Shown here piece by piece: positions 1 to 9,370 of a stretch of 23,261 nucleotides of DNA. The notes under the pieces were generated by a model. The model was not told where the DNA came from, did no database searches, and worked only from the letters and a program-made list of their open reading frames with translations. Position 1 is the stretch's first letter, and every line of letters starts with the position of its first letter. The stretch is from Silene noctiflora. Lineage: Eukaryota > Streptophyta > Magnoliopsida > Caryophyllales > Caryophyllaceae. The translations under genes were made by a program, and so were the position numbers. Location of the stretch: the NCBI GenBank assembly GCA_009801015.1, contig VHZZ01008046.1:50476-73736 (forward strand). Direction: 5' to 3'.

Positions 1-171
1 CAGGAGAGCTCATTTGTCAACCTACCTTAGATAGGTATTTGACACGTCTAAGTCGTATCCCTAATGACACAAATTAATGTAGATAGTGAAGTTAGGAATC
101 AAACCATAGGACATCAAAATTGAATTACTTACTACATATGTACATGATTAGCACAAATAGGATCCTCACCT

Positions 172-196
172 TGTTGTATAGTAGCATTATACAACA
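172..196. repeat. Short perfect hairpin
   Basis: TGTTGTATA and its exact reverse complement TATACAACA flank a 7-base loop. It lies in AT-rich DNA with no adjacent gene, so a function is not implied. Confidence 0.5.
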
Positions 197-372
197 GACT
201 TATATATTGTATATCAAACCATTTAAAACCCAAAAAAAATAAAAAAAATCTACACATCTCCTTTTCCCTAATTCTGTTTTTCCTTTGGTCGACAAACCCT
301 CCTCTTTACCTTCACTAAATTTCTCTTAAAGATAATCGACAACCCTCCCTTCTCCCTAATTTTGATTCTAAA

Positions 373-492
373 ATGGTGAAACGGAAGCAATTGACTTCGA
401 TATCAAGAGGGGAAAACGCATCTAACAATATCTTGGTGAATGAGAAGTAATTTGCATCATCATCAAGAAGCAAAAATGCATCAAACAATACT
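373..492. repeat. Tandem duplication, two 60-bp units
   Basis: Two gap-free 60-bp units (373-432 and 433-492) align end to end with roughly 70 percent identity; both begin TGGTGAA after the first base and share ATCAAGA and CAAACAATA-like blocks. The period is a multiple of three, and the minus strand stays open through both copies, giving a repeated 20-residue block. That would fit an old coding repeat, but no family is recognisable and flanking stops limit any protein. Confidence 0.7.
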
Positions 493-514
493 TTGAGGTA
501 AATTCCGACACCAA

Positions 515-735
515 TCATACGAGCTATCATTAAAAGAATACGAGCACATAAGAATACGAGCTAAAGTAAAAAGAATCACGAACTTAAAAATGCGAGCACA
601 AAAAATACAAACTATTAAGATAAGAATACGAGCTAATGTAAAAAGAATACGAGCTTTAAAATACGAGCACATAAGAATATGAGTTATTAAGATAAGAATA
701 CGAGCTAATGTCAAAATAATACGAGCTTCAACTAT
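515..735. repeat. Degenerate minisatellite of AAGAATACGAGCT units
   Basis: The core AAGAATACGAGC(A/T) recurs about ten times. A higher-order unit, of the form CGAGCACATAAGAATA followed by TTAAGATAAGAATACGAGCT, repeats with a period near 52 to 70 bp, about three copies. Minus-strand open frames across it come from repeats lacking stops and are not evidence of a gene. Confidence 0.75.
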
Positions 736-882
736 TTTCATGCATTAGAAATTTTGGATAAAAAAAAATTCCTTCAAGATGATGCACATGAGTCACGACA
801 TATGATATTGGAGAGGAATTAAAAAAATATGGAAGGAGTCATAGAGAGAAGAGGGATTGAATTGAACATTGGATTATGTTAC

Positions 883-1041
883 TTTTTTTTTTTTTTTTTT
901 TTTTTTTTGTTGCTGATTGCCGAAAAAGAAAAAAAAAGGGCTGTTGTTGTTTTCTGATTTGCCGAGAAGAAAAAGAAAGAAAAAAAAAAGTTTTTTTTTG
1001 TGTTTAGTTTGGATTAGCAAAAGAAAAAAAAAAAAAAAAAA
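883..1041. repeat. Alternating poly-T and poly-A blocks
   Basis: A run of 26 T (883-908) is followed by GCTGATTGCCG and an A-rich tract, then TTTTCTGATTTGCCGAGAAG and a second A-rich tract, then a T tract, and finally a run of 18 A (1024-1041). The similar GATT(T)GCCGA segments suggest duplication of a T-tract/spacer/A-tract unit. The blocks can pair with each other. Confidence 0.6.
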
Positions 1042-1985
1042 CTAAAATAACGTTGGATAACATTGGACATCTAGTTGTATAGTCCATGAACTACATAATT
1101 AGACTATTGAGTCACAAAGTTTTGATTAAATGAATACTAATTAGGGGAATTTAAAGTCAATCAATTAACATAAACAAACTACTTAAGGCTTCAAGTTCGG
1201 TCAATACAATGCACTCTTTAGATGAACAACTTAACATGTGGTCGCTATGATTAAGTCCGTCTACCAATTATTGTATGCCTTATTTGTCTTAATCCGATTG
1301 GCAATAATCCTTACTCGTTAAACTAATCAATTAACCTTGACCAGTAACTAATCAATCATATTGAAGACAATAATTAAACGGTATTCCATTAAGCAATTGA
1401 AAGATTTATTAAACCCTAATCAATATTCATCAATCCCCTTTTAATCCTAGACAAGGAATTAGCTACTCATAGTAATGAAAGAAAAACAAACATAATTAGA
1501 GAAGACATAATTAAGAATCAAGAAAGAAATCGATTACCAATAAAAAGATTTAACGAAATCCAAATTGTCAAGAACATTAGATTTGCTCCTTGCTTCCCTC
1601 TAAATCATCAATATGGGAAACAAGACATAAGTACCGACATTTTGACAAAACAGATTGCATTTACTAGGAATAAGCTAAAATAATAATATAAAATGCAATG
1701 TTTTGAGGGAATAAATAACGTATGGAACACATTTATCAATATTTCATTAGTCATAACAATTGTTTTGGGGGTTCTAACTCTATGTATGTTTGAATTATCT
1801 AACCCCCACTTGCCCACAAGCTCGTCTTTTCTACGATGATGGTATAGGGTGGTGATTGTTGAGGAGGGTGGCAAAAGGCGGTGATTGACGGTGAGGTGGG
1901 TGGTAAAGAAAATGAGAGAGAATATCAATCGAGAGGGGTAAAATGACCAATAAAGTACTTCGATGAGTAAAAAATTTGTACTCAA
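1042..1985. other. AT-rich stretch without a recognisable gene
   Basis: Short direct repeats such as CTAATCAATTAAC, CTAATCAATC and CCCTAATCAATATTC occur between about 1320 and 1440. A 130-codon minus-strand open frame (1608-2000) has no recognisable domain, and its hydrophobic and histidine-rich composition looks like read-through of TG/CA-rich DNA. I see no splice-supported coding structure. Confidence 0.4.
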
Positions 1986-1989
1986 AAAA

Positions 1990-2059
1990 TCACCACCCAT
2001 ATTTTAGTCGTACTGAGTCGTTTAGGTCAATTTAATCATCACCCATATTTTAGTCGTAC
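1990..2059. repeat. Direct repeat, 24 bp, offset 46 bp
   Basis: The segment TCACCACCCATATTTTAGTCGTAC at 1990-2013 recurs at 2036-2059 with one mismatch. It marks the edge of the GC-richer GGGTTGGGT region that follows. Confidence 0.75.
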
Positions 2060-2089
2060 CAATCCTAACCCGACCCTAAGGGAAGAGAC

Positions 2090-2430
2090 GAAGGGCGGGT
2101 TATCCACTCCAGGTCAGTTCAGTGAGCTAGGGAACTGAGCTCGGACACTGACCTGGCTCAATGATGGGTTGGGAGCGGGTGGGGTCGGCCGACTTGGCTA
2201 GTTCTAAGCATATTTTTGATTTTGAAGAATCTATCTAAAACGGTTAGGGTGGGTTGGGTCGGTCAATGTGAGGATTATGGTCGGGTTGTGGGGTTCGATC
2301 TTAATTCAACCACTAATTGGGGCTGGGTCAAAGCAGGGTTTGGTGCAGGTCAGTTGGGTTAATGGGAGGAGGATTGGATATGCGGGTCGGATAACGCCTA
2401 GCCAAATCGAACTGTTGGCCACCTCTAGTT
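2090..2430 (-). mobile_element. GGGTTGGGT-rich block ending in a hAT-like terminus
   Basis: This stretch is much richer in G than its flanks, with repeated GGGTTGGGT, GGGTCGG and GGGTGGG. It ends with TTGGCCACCTCTA (2415-2427), the reverse complement of TAGAGGTGGCCAA, which resembles hAT-type termini (TAGGGGTGGCAA-like). A second block with the same terminus type in the opposite orientation starts at 22744. No transposase frame is present, and the opposite end and target duplication were not found, so this is at best a decayed non-autonomous copy. Confidence 0.35.
2109..2156. repeat. Inverted repeat with 10-bp perfect arms
   Basis: CCAGGTCAGT (2109-2118) and ACTGACCTGG (2147-2156) are exact reverse complements around a 28-base centre that is itself GAGCT-rich. 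No flanking gene explains it. Confidence 0.6.
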
Positions 2431-3200
2431 CGCTGTCGGAATAAGTCAAGACGTGTCTTGGAGATGATAACTGAGGTTAACATGGAATTGGCCTGGTTCA
2501 GTTTCCTATACCGGCCCTATGACATTATAGCTAAATACATTCTGAAACCTTTGTACTTAGATTCATCTTCAAAGAGCCATATTACTTTGTTGTTTTCGGG
2601 GGCTTTTTCATTGTAAACTTTTGTGAGACCCTGCTCGCTGCAGGTCTTTGTATTCAGCCCTCCGCATAAAAAAAAAAATCAATGAGTAAAACTCGACCTA
2701 TCTGCCATCACTGAGATAGCCAAAAGCCAACGGCAAATTTCAAGTATGTTGCAAGATGATCCACTCGTTGTCTGTAACAACAAATCTATAATCTTGGTGG
2801 TAAATTGGAACGTCGCAAAATGTAAAGAGGTCAAGTACGAACCAAGGGAATAAGGGCCTCGAAACCAATTTCCATGCAAATCAAAGCTAATGACAGGTAA
2901 TAACCGAACTGGCGAGGCCGAGGCCGAGGCCAGGCACAGCACAACGTAGGTCCGCCACTGTCTACTGTACGAAATCAGAGTAAATAATGTGGCTCAATAG
3001 TTACACAAGTACTACTGTACGTAAAATTATACGAGCAGATCATGTTTTAACTTTCCTCGCTTTCTTTTATCAACTTTTCACAGCATGGAGCAATCACATC
3101 GATACTCGATAAGTCGATAGTAATAATCTCAAAAATTGACAATATAAATGGGTGGTCTGCGGATAAGGGATCAACTGTGAATGAGAAGACACCTTAATAT
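2431..3200. other. Gene-free spacer with a short GAGGCC repeat
   Basis: A GAGGCC-type repeat occupies about 2911-2931. Shortly after, TCCGCCACTG (about 2952-2961) is the reverse complement of CAGTGGCGGA, a sequence seen at the ends of Tip100-like hAT elements, but no partner end was found. An 87-codon minus-strand open frame at 2679-2942 has no recognisable domain. Confidence 0.35.
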
Positions 3201-3210
3201 TCTAGGTGGA

Positions 3211-4340
3211 TTAAGGAATTGGCCCTTCGTTCTGCATTGAGCTGCTTATACTTATGCCATGCATTCGCAATGTAATCAGGGTCTCATCAATTCTGCCTCT
3301 TCTTACAAGATCAATGCATATCTCAACACATTTCCACCATGTTGTTTGCGCGTGTCCGCGGATATATTATTCCGTAGATTCTGAAATGATTTGGACACCA
3401 TATCACTAAATCATCATACCGATATACATTTCCCTAATGATCGCTTTGTATAGATTTCCAAAATCACCATTACCCTTGAGAACGGGGTACAATGTCCAAT
3501 CCGCTTTGCAAGGATCTTACAAAGTCACTGTTACCCTCGAGAACAGGGTATTATGACCGTCTGCAATCAATTGTGGAAACAATTACGAAAACCATCAGTA
3601 AAGGAACATGTGCTAACTCGTTCAAACTTAAATCATAATAGATCCAAATACGACCGTGCTTGAACAGAAGGGCTTAAACATACTCATGACCCACGAATTG
3701 ACCGCATCCAACCAGACCACGAATAAACCCAAGCAAAAATCTAACCGATGAGGCCACGACCCACGCCACAATAGTAGGACCTAAGACGGCTATCTAAAAC
3801 ATACTCAAACCCAAAACCCAAATGCAAGCACACCTGAAAAACTCGTTTGCAAGGTCTACGTCGATGTCCAAGTGGCACGATAGCATTTAGAGTACGATCC
3901 TCAAGCCTTGGTGAACTTTCATCAAGTTTCAGGGCAAATTGTGTTTGATTCTTTGTCTAGATAGGGTTAAAGAGAATTATCATTCTGGATAAACCTCATC
4001 ATCCAATCCACATCCACCTCATAAGATTCTGCTCAACAGTTGTAAGATCAATTCCTGAAATCTAATCACAGAAATTAAAGCATCCTCAATTTTCCTCATA
4101 GCTTAAAACATGTGGAACAAAAGTTAATTTGGGGAATCTATTCCTATGTGCTAATAGCTCACCACTCGTCTTTCGGCATATCACACTGACCCCACCATAA
4201 TCTGACATTTCTTCTTCAGGTAAACAAATGGGCACTTTTGGATATTTTTCATGCACTATCTCCATCAAAAGTCTAAACAGTTCCTCATTCCTTTCTGATG
4301 TTACAGCAGATGCGCCACGCAGACAGTAATCGAAACCACG
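3211..4340 (-). pseudogene. Decayed coding remnants, family unknown
   Basis: Several minus-strand segments read like real protein but cannot be joined into one intact frame. At 4086-4340 a frame of about 83 codons contains NEELFRLLMEIVHEKYPKVP and MSDYGGVSVICRKTSGELL, with no ATG at its 5' end and an upstream in-frame stop. Around 3845-3937 comes SPRLEDRTLNAIVPLGHRRR, followed by a possible donor (CAG/GTGTGC). At about 3442-3561 a 60-bp imperfect duplication encodes PVLEGNSDF and PVLKGNGDF. At 3211-3366 comes WWKCVEICIDLVRRGRIDE. The mixed polar and hydrophobic composition is protein-like. I do not recognise the family; these may be one broken gene, two captured fragments, or exons of an unrecognised gene. 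Confidence 0.35.
3442..3561. repeat. Imperfect tandem duplication, period about 60 bp
   Basis: Both units start CGCTTTG (3442 and 3502) and share TTACCCT(T/C)GAGAAC(G/A)GGGTA with a one-base offset. On the minus strand the shared part can be read as (P)VL(E/K)GN(S/G)DF, consistent with a duplicated coding block in the surrounding remnant. Confidence 0.6.
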
Positions 4341-4347
4341 TAAACTT

Positions 4348-4441
4348 TATGAGATGGTCTTACACGTGAGATCAACCCATTAATCCCACAATGGGAATAC
4401 ATTAGTAGTTGGGCTGGTCTAAGATGTGAAACAGTCTCATA
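4348..4441. mobile_element. 94-bp fold-back, MITE-like
   Basis: The left arm starts TATGAGATGGTCTTACA. The reverse complement of the right arm starts TATGAGACTGTTTCACA, and similarity continues inward to ATC(A)ACCCA / GACCAGCCCA. The total span is 94 bp. No clear target-site duplication is visible. It separates the coding remnant on its left from the glutaredoxin core promoter, whose TATA box starts 29 bp past its right end. A shorter related fold-back lies at 7416-7469. Confidence 0.5.
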
Positions 4442-4469
4442 CAAGACTCACTAAGTCGACACGGATGCC

Positions 4470-4477
4470 TATAAATA
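4470..4477 (+). promoter_or_regulatory. TATA box of the glutaredoxin gene
   Basis: TATAAATA sits 140 bp upstream of the ATG at 4617, in the expected strand and context (GCC-TATAAATAG). Plant transcripts usually start about 30 bp downstream, which predicts a start near 4500 and a 5' leader of about 115 bases. Confidence 0.7.
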
Positions 4478-4616
4478 GATGGCAAATCCAGCACATTTTC
4501 AGCACAACAAAAACCTGGAAGGCCTACGAAATTCAAGAAGTGTATCATAAATACTCTCAAAACCCTAAAACTCAAATTGACCTTGTTTGAATTAAAACAC
4601 AAACCTAGCATTGATA

Positions 4617-4955
4617 ATGGATGCCGTGAAGAGTCTAGTGGATGAAAAGCCGCTGGTGATCTTCAGCAAGAGCTCTTGCTGTGTCTCTCACTCCATGAAG
4701 CAACTCATGAGCAGCTATGGAGCCAATCCAATAGTTTACGAGCTTGATGAGATTCCAAATGGACAAGAAATTGAGAAAGCCCTCAAGAGAATGGGGAACA
4801 AACCAACTGTGCCGACTGTATACATCGGACAGAAACTTGTTGGAGGAGCTAATGAAGTCCTTACCCTCCAAGTACAGGGGAAGCTGGTGCCCATGCTGAA
4901 AGAAGCAGGAGCCATATGGGTTTGGAACAGAACATCAACAGAACGCAATCATTAG
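4617..4955 (+). CDS. CC-type (class III, ROXY-like) glutaredoxin
   Basis: This intronless gene encodes 112 residues, close to the 100-110 usual for plant CC-type glutaredoxins. The start is ATG 4617; the in-frame TTG six bases upstream is not a plant start. The thioredoxin fold begins with [10 protein letters not shown], then the active-site motif CCVS at residues 21-24 (CC-type, with serine in the fourth position). The cis-proline motif TVP lies at 64-66, and the GG glutathione-binding turn plus ANE at 76-80. LVPML at 90-94 matches the L-x-x-L-L-like motif that family members use with TGA transcription factors. Such proteins act in nucleus and cytosol in nitrate signalling, floral development and stress, mostly as TGA partners rather than strong oxidoreductases. 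The family normally ends near A-(I/L)-W-(V/L); here that point is residue 102 and ten more residues ([10 protein letters not shown]) follow. Confidence 0.93.
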   Translation: MDAVKSLVDEKPLVIFSKSSCCVSHSMKQLMSSYGANPIVYELDEIPNGQEIEKALKRMGNKPTVPTVYIGQKLVGGANEVLTLQVQGKLVPMLKEAGAIWVWNRTSTERNH

Positions 4956-5532
4956 CATGGTATAAAAACATGAAAACTTACGTTGTTTTTTAAAAATATA
5001 TCAAGAGTCAAGACAACTAAGCTATAGTATCAATCCGAATATTGATGGAAGTTGCAGTTTAGTCTGGGTTTGCTTTTCAGTTCATACATTCTAAGCTTTC
5101 CCTGTATTCTGTAAGATATCAGTAGTCAAAAAAATTAGTGTAGTGTCGAAGTTATGTCATTTGAGGTTCTTAAGCATATGATCAAGCATGACAGAGAGGC
5201 AGACATCCAAAAGTTATGAATAATGCATTTGTATATTATTTTAATGTCTGAAATTCGCTTTCATGGAACCTGTCATCACATTTCCTCTCTACAAGTTAGA
5301 CGATAGAGCTATGTAGCCATAACAAAAATAAAACAAATTTTCATATTAAAGTCTTTGGATAATGAGAACTATTAGTTTGTCTTTTACCACAACCATGATC
5401 TTGAACAGTTGAACAATCAATGAACAAACAGGCTTCTGAAACTGAACTATCACCCAATGAACTAAAAGGATTTGAGCTACAAATGAAAACGATTCACAAG
5501 TGTTTTACGATGTTCACAGAGTCTGATTTCCA
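4956..5532. other. Convergent 3' region between glutaredoxin and the small gene
   Basis: This AT-rich stretch should contain the 3' ends of two converging transcripts. AATAAA on the plus strand at 5328-5333 is a possible but distant polyadenylation signal. No further open frame or repeat stands out. Confidence 0.4.
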
Positions 5533-7306
5533 TCAAATATCAATATAATCTTTCAAGATACTGCTTTTCTCCAACAGCATTCGCTTTTGCCAATTCTCCA
5601 CAGCTCTTTTAACGGCAGCATCTGCCTCACGGATCTCTTCGTTGGTAAATTTGTGCTCTACAATCCCAACATGTCCAGGTTGCAAAACCCTAATCACAGT
5701 TTCCATATCTTGTTCCAGTTTCCTGATGGGTTAAAAATAACGAGTTGTTAGCAACTACCAGCATAGCATTTAGTAGCAATTTTCAGGGATGGAGGTTACA
5801 TCAAGTGATAACCAAAATAGCATTAAGTAGCAATTCTAGCATATGGAACCATAAAACAGGCAAGACAGCTAGCTATATGCTACAATTTCACTGACCTATT
5901 CACTGTCGAATCATATCCATTTTAAGCCACTAACTTGTAAAATAATCGGAAGAATTCAGAATGAGTAACTTTTCACCAAGCAAAATAAGTCTAAAACAAA
6001 CTTCAAATGTTCCCATTCTACCCTCAGTAGATAATAATTTATCTTACAATTCCATCCTTCTTTTCTCCCTTAGTTTGAAGAGGCGCAAGGCGCGGCCGAG
6101 GTGTAAAGGGGATGACGCGACGAAGCGCAAGGTGAAGGTGTGCACCTTTTAGACGCAAGGCACCCTATTTTTGTTAATAAATATGTATTTTCCAAATAAA
6201 ATTTTGGGCTACAATATCCTTTTTAGGAATTTTCAAGTTGGCTAACATGTAAAGGAGTAGAATTTACGAACAATGGGGGAAAGTAATGGCATAACTAAAG
6301 GTCTAGACAAAAAAAAATATGCAAAGAGTGTGGCAGCGAGCCTCGTTTGGTGAGCGTTATCTAAAAGGCGCGCCTAAAATGCACCGAGGTCATACTTCCA
6401 ATAAAATTAGAATTTTATACTGAAATATCGATATTTTTCTCAACAACACTGACAGAGATAACAGACTCTCACTCAGCACAACTAGACAAGTTTGAAGACC
6501 TCTCTTTGTGTGTAAACAATGAACATGCAGATCATCCTAATATAACTAAAAAAAATTCCGGCCATCTTGTAGGTCACTTATTAATAATATATATCATCAT
6601 AGGTCATCTGAAAAAACCTTCTTGTGTCTTTGACACAAAAGTTAGACTGCGTACATTTGACCCTCCCTTACCCCGTTATTTGAAGAACCCCCCTTAGGCA
6701 ATGGGGTAATGATCTTGTAATCTTGTATTGCTTCTCAAATCTCATGCTCTCATTTCACGCGCCAAATTCATCTCCGACTCCTCCCCAATCCGGAAAAAAA
6801 ACGGCCATAACATGCGAAAACTATTCATACTAAACCCGAGTATTAATCTGAGCATTACCCGTTATGCCATCATTAATCCCTTGCCCCAGTACACAAATAA
6901 TACAATCTAATTAAATTAACATCTCAAAAGCCTGAATTTTTAACGAGAAAACCCATATGATCAAACTAATAATAAAGGGTCCAAACAGTGAATTATATAT
7001 AATCCAGTAATCAGTAAATAATATGCCAATCAAGAATTAATCCAACCCTAACTCTTCCACAAATTTCAAATTAATTTCACATCCTAATTCCTAATAAAGT
7101 TCCAATATGATCAAACAATTAACAGACTTGATATTTACACTTCATATCATGAAGAATCAGAATACAAAAATTGAAACAAATATTATACAGCATTAGAAAA
7201 AAAATGAGAAACCCAAAAGAATGATGAGATTAAACAAGTAAGGAAGGAGGATATACCTGAAGATCCCAGAAAAAGGCAAAGATTTTCCGATCTTTGACAT
7301 AGACAT
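5533..7306 (-). CDS. Small 79-aa protein in two exons, unidentified
   Basis: Exon 1 is 7306-7257 (ATG, 16 codons plus AG) and exon 2 is 5722-5533 ending in TGA. The intron (7256-5723) begins GTATAT and ends ACCCATCAG. The split codon AG|G gives Arg17 and the joined frame is open throughout. The N-terminus (MSMSKIGKSLPFSGIFR) is basic and short. Exon 2 is rich in charged, heptad-like residues (KLEQDMETVIRVLQPG, then EEIREADAAVKRAVENWQK) and probably forms two helices around a Pro-Gly/His turn. The codon-like texture of exon 2 and the exact phase match are the support. I have the impression of a conserved small plant protein but cannot name it; no catalytic motif or signal peptide is visible. 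A second in-frame ATG lies two codons downstream of the first. Confidence 0.65.
6075..6400. repeat. GGCGC-rich repeat inside the small gene's intron
   Basis: AGGCGCAAGGCGCGGCC near 6080 and AAAGGCGCGCCTAAAATGCACC near 6365 bracket about 300 bp of AT-rich DNA. Similar GCGCCTTGCGCC-type segments are common dispersed plant repeats. No coding content is seen. Confidence 0.35.
6602..6730 (+). mobile_element. SINE-like repeat, copy A (plus)
   Basis: This contains the family landmarks GGTCATCTGAAAAAACC, CTGCGTACATTTGACCC, CTTACCCCG and GGCAATGGGGTAATG. It lies in the intron of the small gene, antisense to it, and is diverged from the copy at 9243. Confidence 0.6.
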
Positions 7307-7415
7307 GGTTTTTTTGGTTAGTTTTTTCACTGTGTTTGCGACTTTTGTCAGCTACTTTGCTACAGACTTCCGGAGTATCACACACACTTTTATGTGCCGC
7401 GCGTATTCCCATATG

Positions 7416-7469
7416 ACACGGTCTCACGATAAAACATCACGATGAGCTTACCGTGTCCGTGAGACGTGT
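7416..7469. repeat. Short fold-back with GTCTCACG arms
   Basis: ACACGGTCTCACG (7416-7428) pairs with CGTGAGACGTGT (7458-7469), with one unpaired base. The arms resemble those at 4348-4441, so it may be a remnant of the same family. It lies about 110 bp upstream of the small gene's ATG. Confidence 0.5.
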
Positions 7470-7841
7470 TAATGGGGCTAATTTTGTTATTTCTTTTTTT
7501 TTTTTTTCCTTTTACGGAAAATTTACAGTGGTATTCATATTTTGCGCGAAATATCCAAGAGATATGATCAATATTTAAAAATTGTGTTTTCGTCTCATAT
7601 TACTTCTCTATGATAATAATTAATTGACTCTATGATAATAATTATTGAGTTTAAATGTACTTCAATGAAGTTTTCCAAGGGTTAATCTATTATTTTCTCG
7701 TATCTGACGCGTTTTGGAAATATTAGTGTTATCCTTGAATTTTACTCTATTTGATTTGATTTAATATAATGAACTAAATTCCGTAGTTTGTAGCTTTGCT
7801 CAACACATGGTGGGGATTGGGGAGTAGTCGATGATAGGGGT

Positions 7842-7897
7842 ATTGTTGCTTCTCTTTTACATTGTCGCCATTGTTACTTCTCTTTTACATTGTCGCC
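7842..7897. repeat. Tandem duplication, two 28-bp units
   Basis: Units at 7842-7869 and 7870-7897, each beginning ATTGTT(G/A)CTTCTC, differ at only one position. The near identity indicates a recent duplication. Confidence 0.85.
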
Positions 7898-8195
7898 TCT
7901 GACATTAACTATAATCATTAACACCTTATGGTTTTTAGGAAGTTAGTTGGGAAGGGGGTGCCAAGTTGGGGTGAAGTGCTCATGGTGGGGGGTGGGGTTA
8001 TTCGACAACGGTTGGGTGGGGGCAGGTAGAGAGGTAATCGACACGGGGTGGTAGAGGGAAGGGCTGAAGGAGTATCAATGCAAAGCTAGCTGTGGTGTCG
8101 GTGGGATTGAGTTGATGGGAGTCTGTTGTTGAAGAGGTGGTGGTGGGTAATAGGGGAGGGTATGGGAAACCCTTAGGGGTCTAGGGGAATCAATT

Positions 8196-9240
8196 TGGGA
8201 CCCAGACAATTAACACGAAAACACACTACAATAGATCGCAAGTTCCAATTTGCACCCATATCATATTACTCGTGTGATTCATTTGAAAAAATAATCATAC
8301 GATCCCAATCATTTATTTACCACCAAGGGAATGTTCGACTTGCGACTAGTAAACAAGAAATTGTGCAAATAGCAACGAATTTGGGTTTCTCCCATATATA
8401 GATCTTGGCTTCCAAAAAAAATCTGACTCGTCATCAGTTTTTCTTTCGCGCAAGGAGGGATAGCAGGGATGGCGGCATCCTAAGCAATGAAAAAGTCTGC
8501 TTCTCTAGATTTTCGAACTTTATTTTATCCCCCACCCGTCCCTCTAACTTCAAATCTGGTTCTGCCACTGCTGGCACCAAAACTGTCAAGCTTGAGCTAG
8601 CATCTTCTGGATTCTGATGATTCATTTTCTTGTGCAACGAAGCAACATGCTACACTCACATGCCCAATACCTGCAGTAGCTTGCAAAACTCAAGCTTTCA
8701 TTTCTAGCCAACATAGGAATCAATGGAGCATGGTGCACCAGTTAGCTGGACGGTAGCATAACACAAGATCTTTCCATCTAAATTTAAGAATTGTCCCGGG
8801 ATAAATAAACATCATAAGCCAGTTCATTGTTTCTGAAAAAGATAGTTCAAACATCAAATTACAAAGAACACAGAGCTTGTTCTGCATTAGAGGAAGGGGC
8901 AAACGAACAGAGTAGCAAAGTAAAATTCTGGAACACCATTCGTAACTGAGAATATCTTTAATTGATTGAGAATACATTTTGACAGAACTTAACACAGGCA
9001 CAGTAGACAGGCGACTCAACCATGAATCTACAATATATGTGACTCAGACTCGAGAACGAATATCGGACACAAGTAAATATCCAAGTGTCCGACTGTGTAT
9101 AACTTAATGAAGATATGGGAGTGGGACTGTGGGTAGACGTCACCAAAACACAAATAGATAAACCTATTTATGTTTAGAAGTATATGGAGTTCTAAAAATA
9201 ACTTTGAGAAATGTGTGAGGTACAAGTAAAACATTTTCAT
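8196..9240. other. Gene-free stretch, possible short hAT-like remnant
   Basis: CAGGGATGGCGGCATCC near 8473 and GGTTCTGCCACTG near 8563 resemble degenerate Tip100-type hAT ends (CAGTGGCGGA...TCCGCCACTG) about 110 bp apart, but no target duplication supports this. CGGACAC and GTGTCCG form a small inverted repeat at about 9064-9093. The short minus-strand open frames at 8434-9240 show no domain. Confidence 0.25.
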
Positions 9241-9242
9241 CT

Positions 9243-9370
9243 TGGGTCATTCAGAAACAGCCTCTTTGTGTTGCCAACACAAGGGTAAGGTTGCGTACAT
9301 CCGACTTCCCTTTATGCCGCAATTTGTGGGAGCCATTGAGGCACTGGGTTATTGACTTACTGTTGTCTTG
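9243..9370 (+). mobile_element. SINE-like repeat, copy B (plus)
   Basis: This is the least decayed tail-side copy: TGGGTCATTCAGAAACAGCC, CTCTTTGTGTT, AAGGGTAAGGTTGCGTACAT, a GCAATTTGTGGGAGCC hairpin-like segment, TTGAGGCACTGGG, and a TTG-rich 3' end. It matches copies C to F over the same landmarks. Confidence 0.65.

Larger units (their letters stand above)
7307..8195. other. Upstream region of the small gene, then G-rich repeats
   Basis: The first 150 bp should hold the small gene's leader and promoter (minus strand); no convincing TATA box was found. Beyond that are a poly-T run near 7495, a repeated TCTATGATAATAATT around 7607 and 7628, a 28-bp tandem duplication and G-rich sequence at about 7940-8160 (TGGGGGGTGGGG and GGTTGGGTGGGGG). 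No gene is recognisable. Confidence 0.4.

Noticed and set aside
515..735. CRISPR-like regularly spaced repeats
   Set aside because: Spacers are not unique and the repeats are degenerate; this is a minisatellite in plant DNA.
1608..2000. 130-codon minus-strand open frame
   Set aside because: No recognisable domain, low-complexity hydrophobic and His-rich composition, and overlap with dispersed repeats.
4635..4948. Two minus-strand frames of 70-78 codons opposite the glutaredoxin
   Set aside because: They are shadows of the glutaredoxin frame, which has clear family motifs.
8473..8575. Short Tip100-type hAT MITE
   Set aside because: Both ends are degenerate and no 8-bp target duplication is visible; kept only as a remark in the stretch description.
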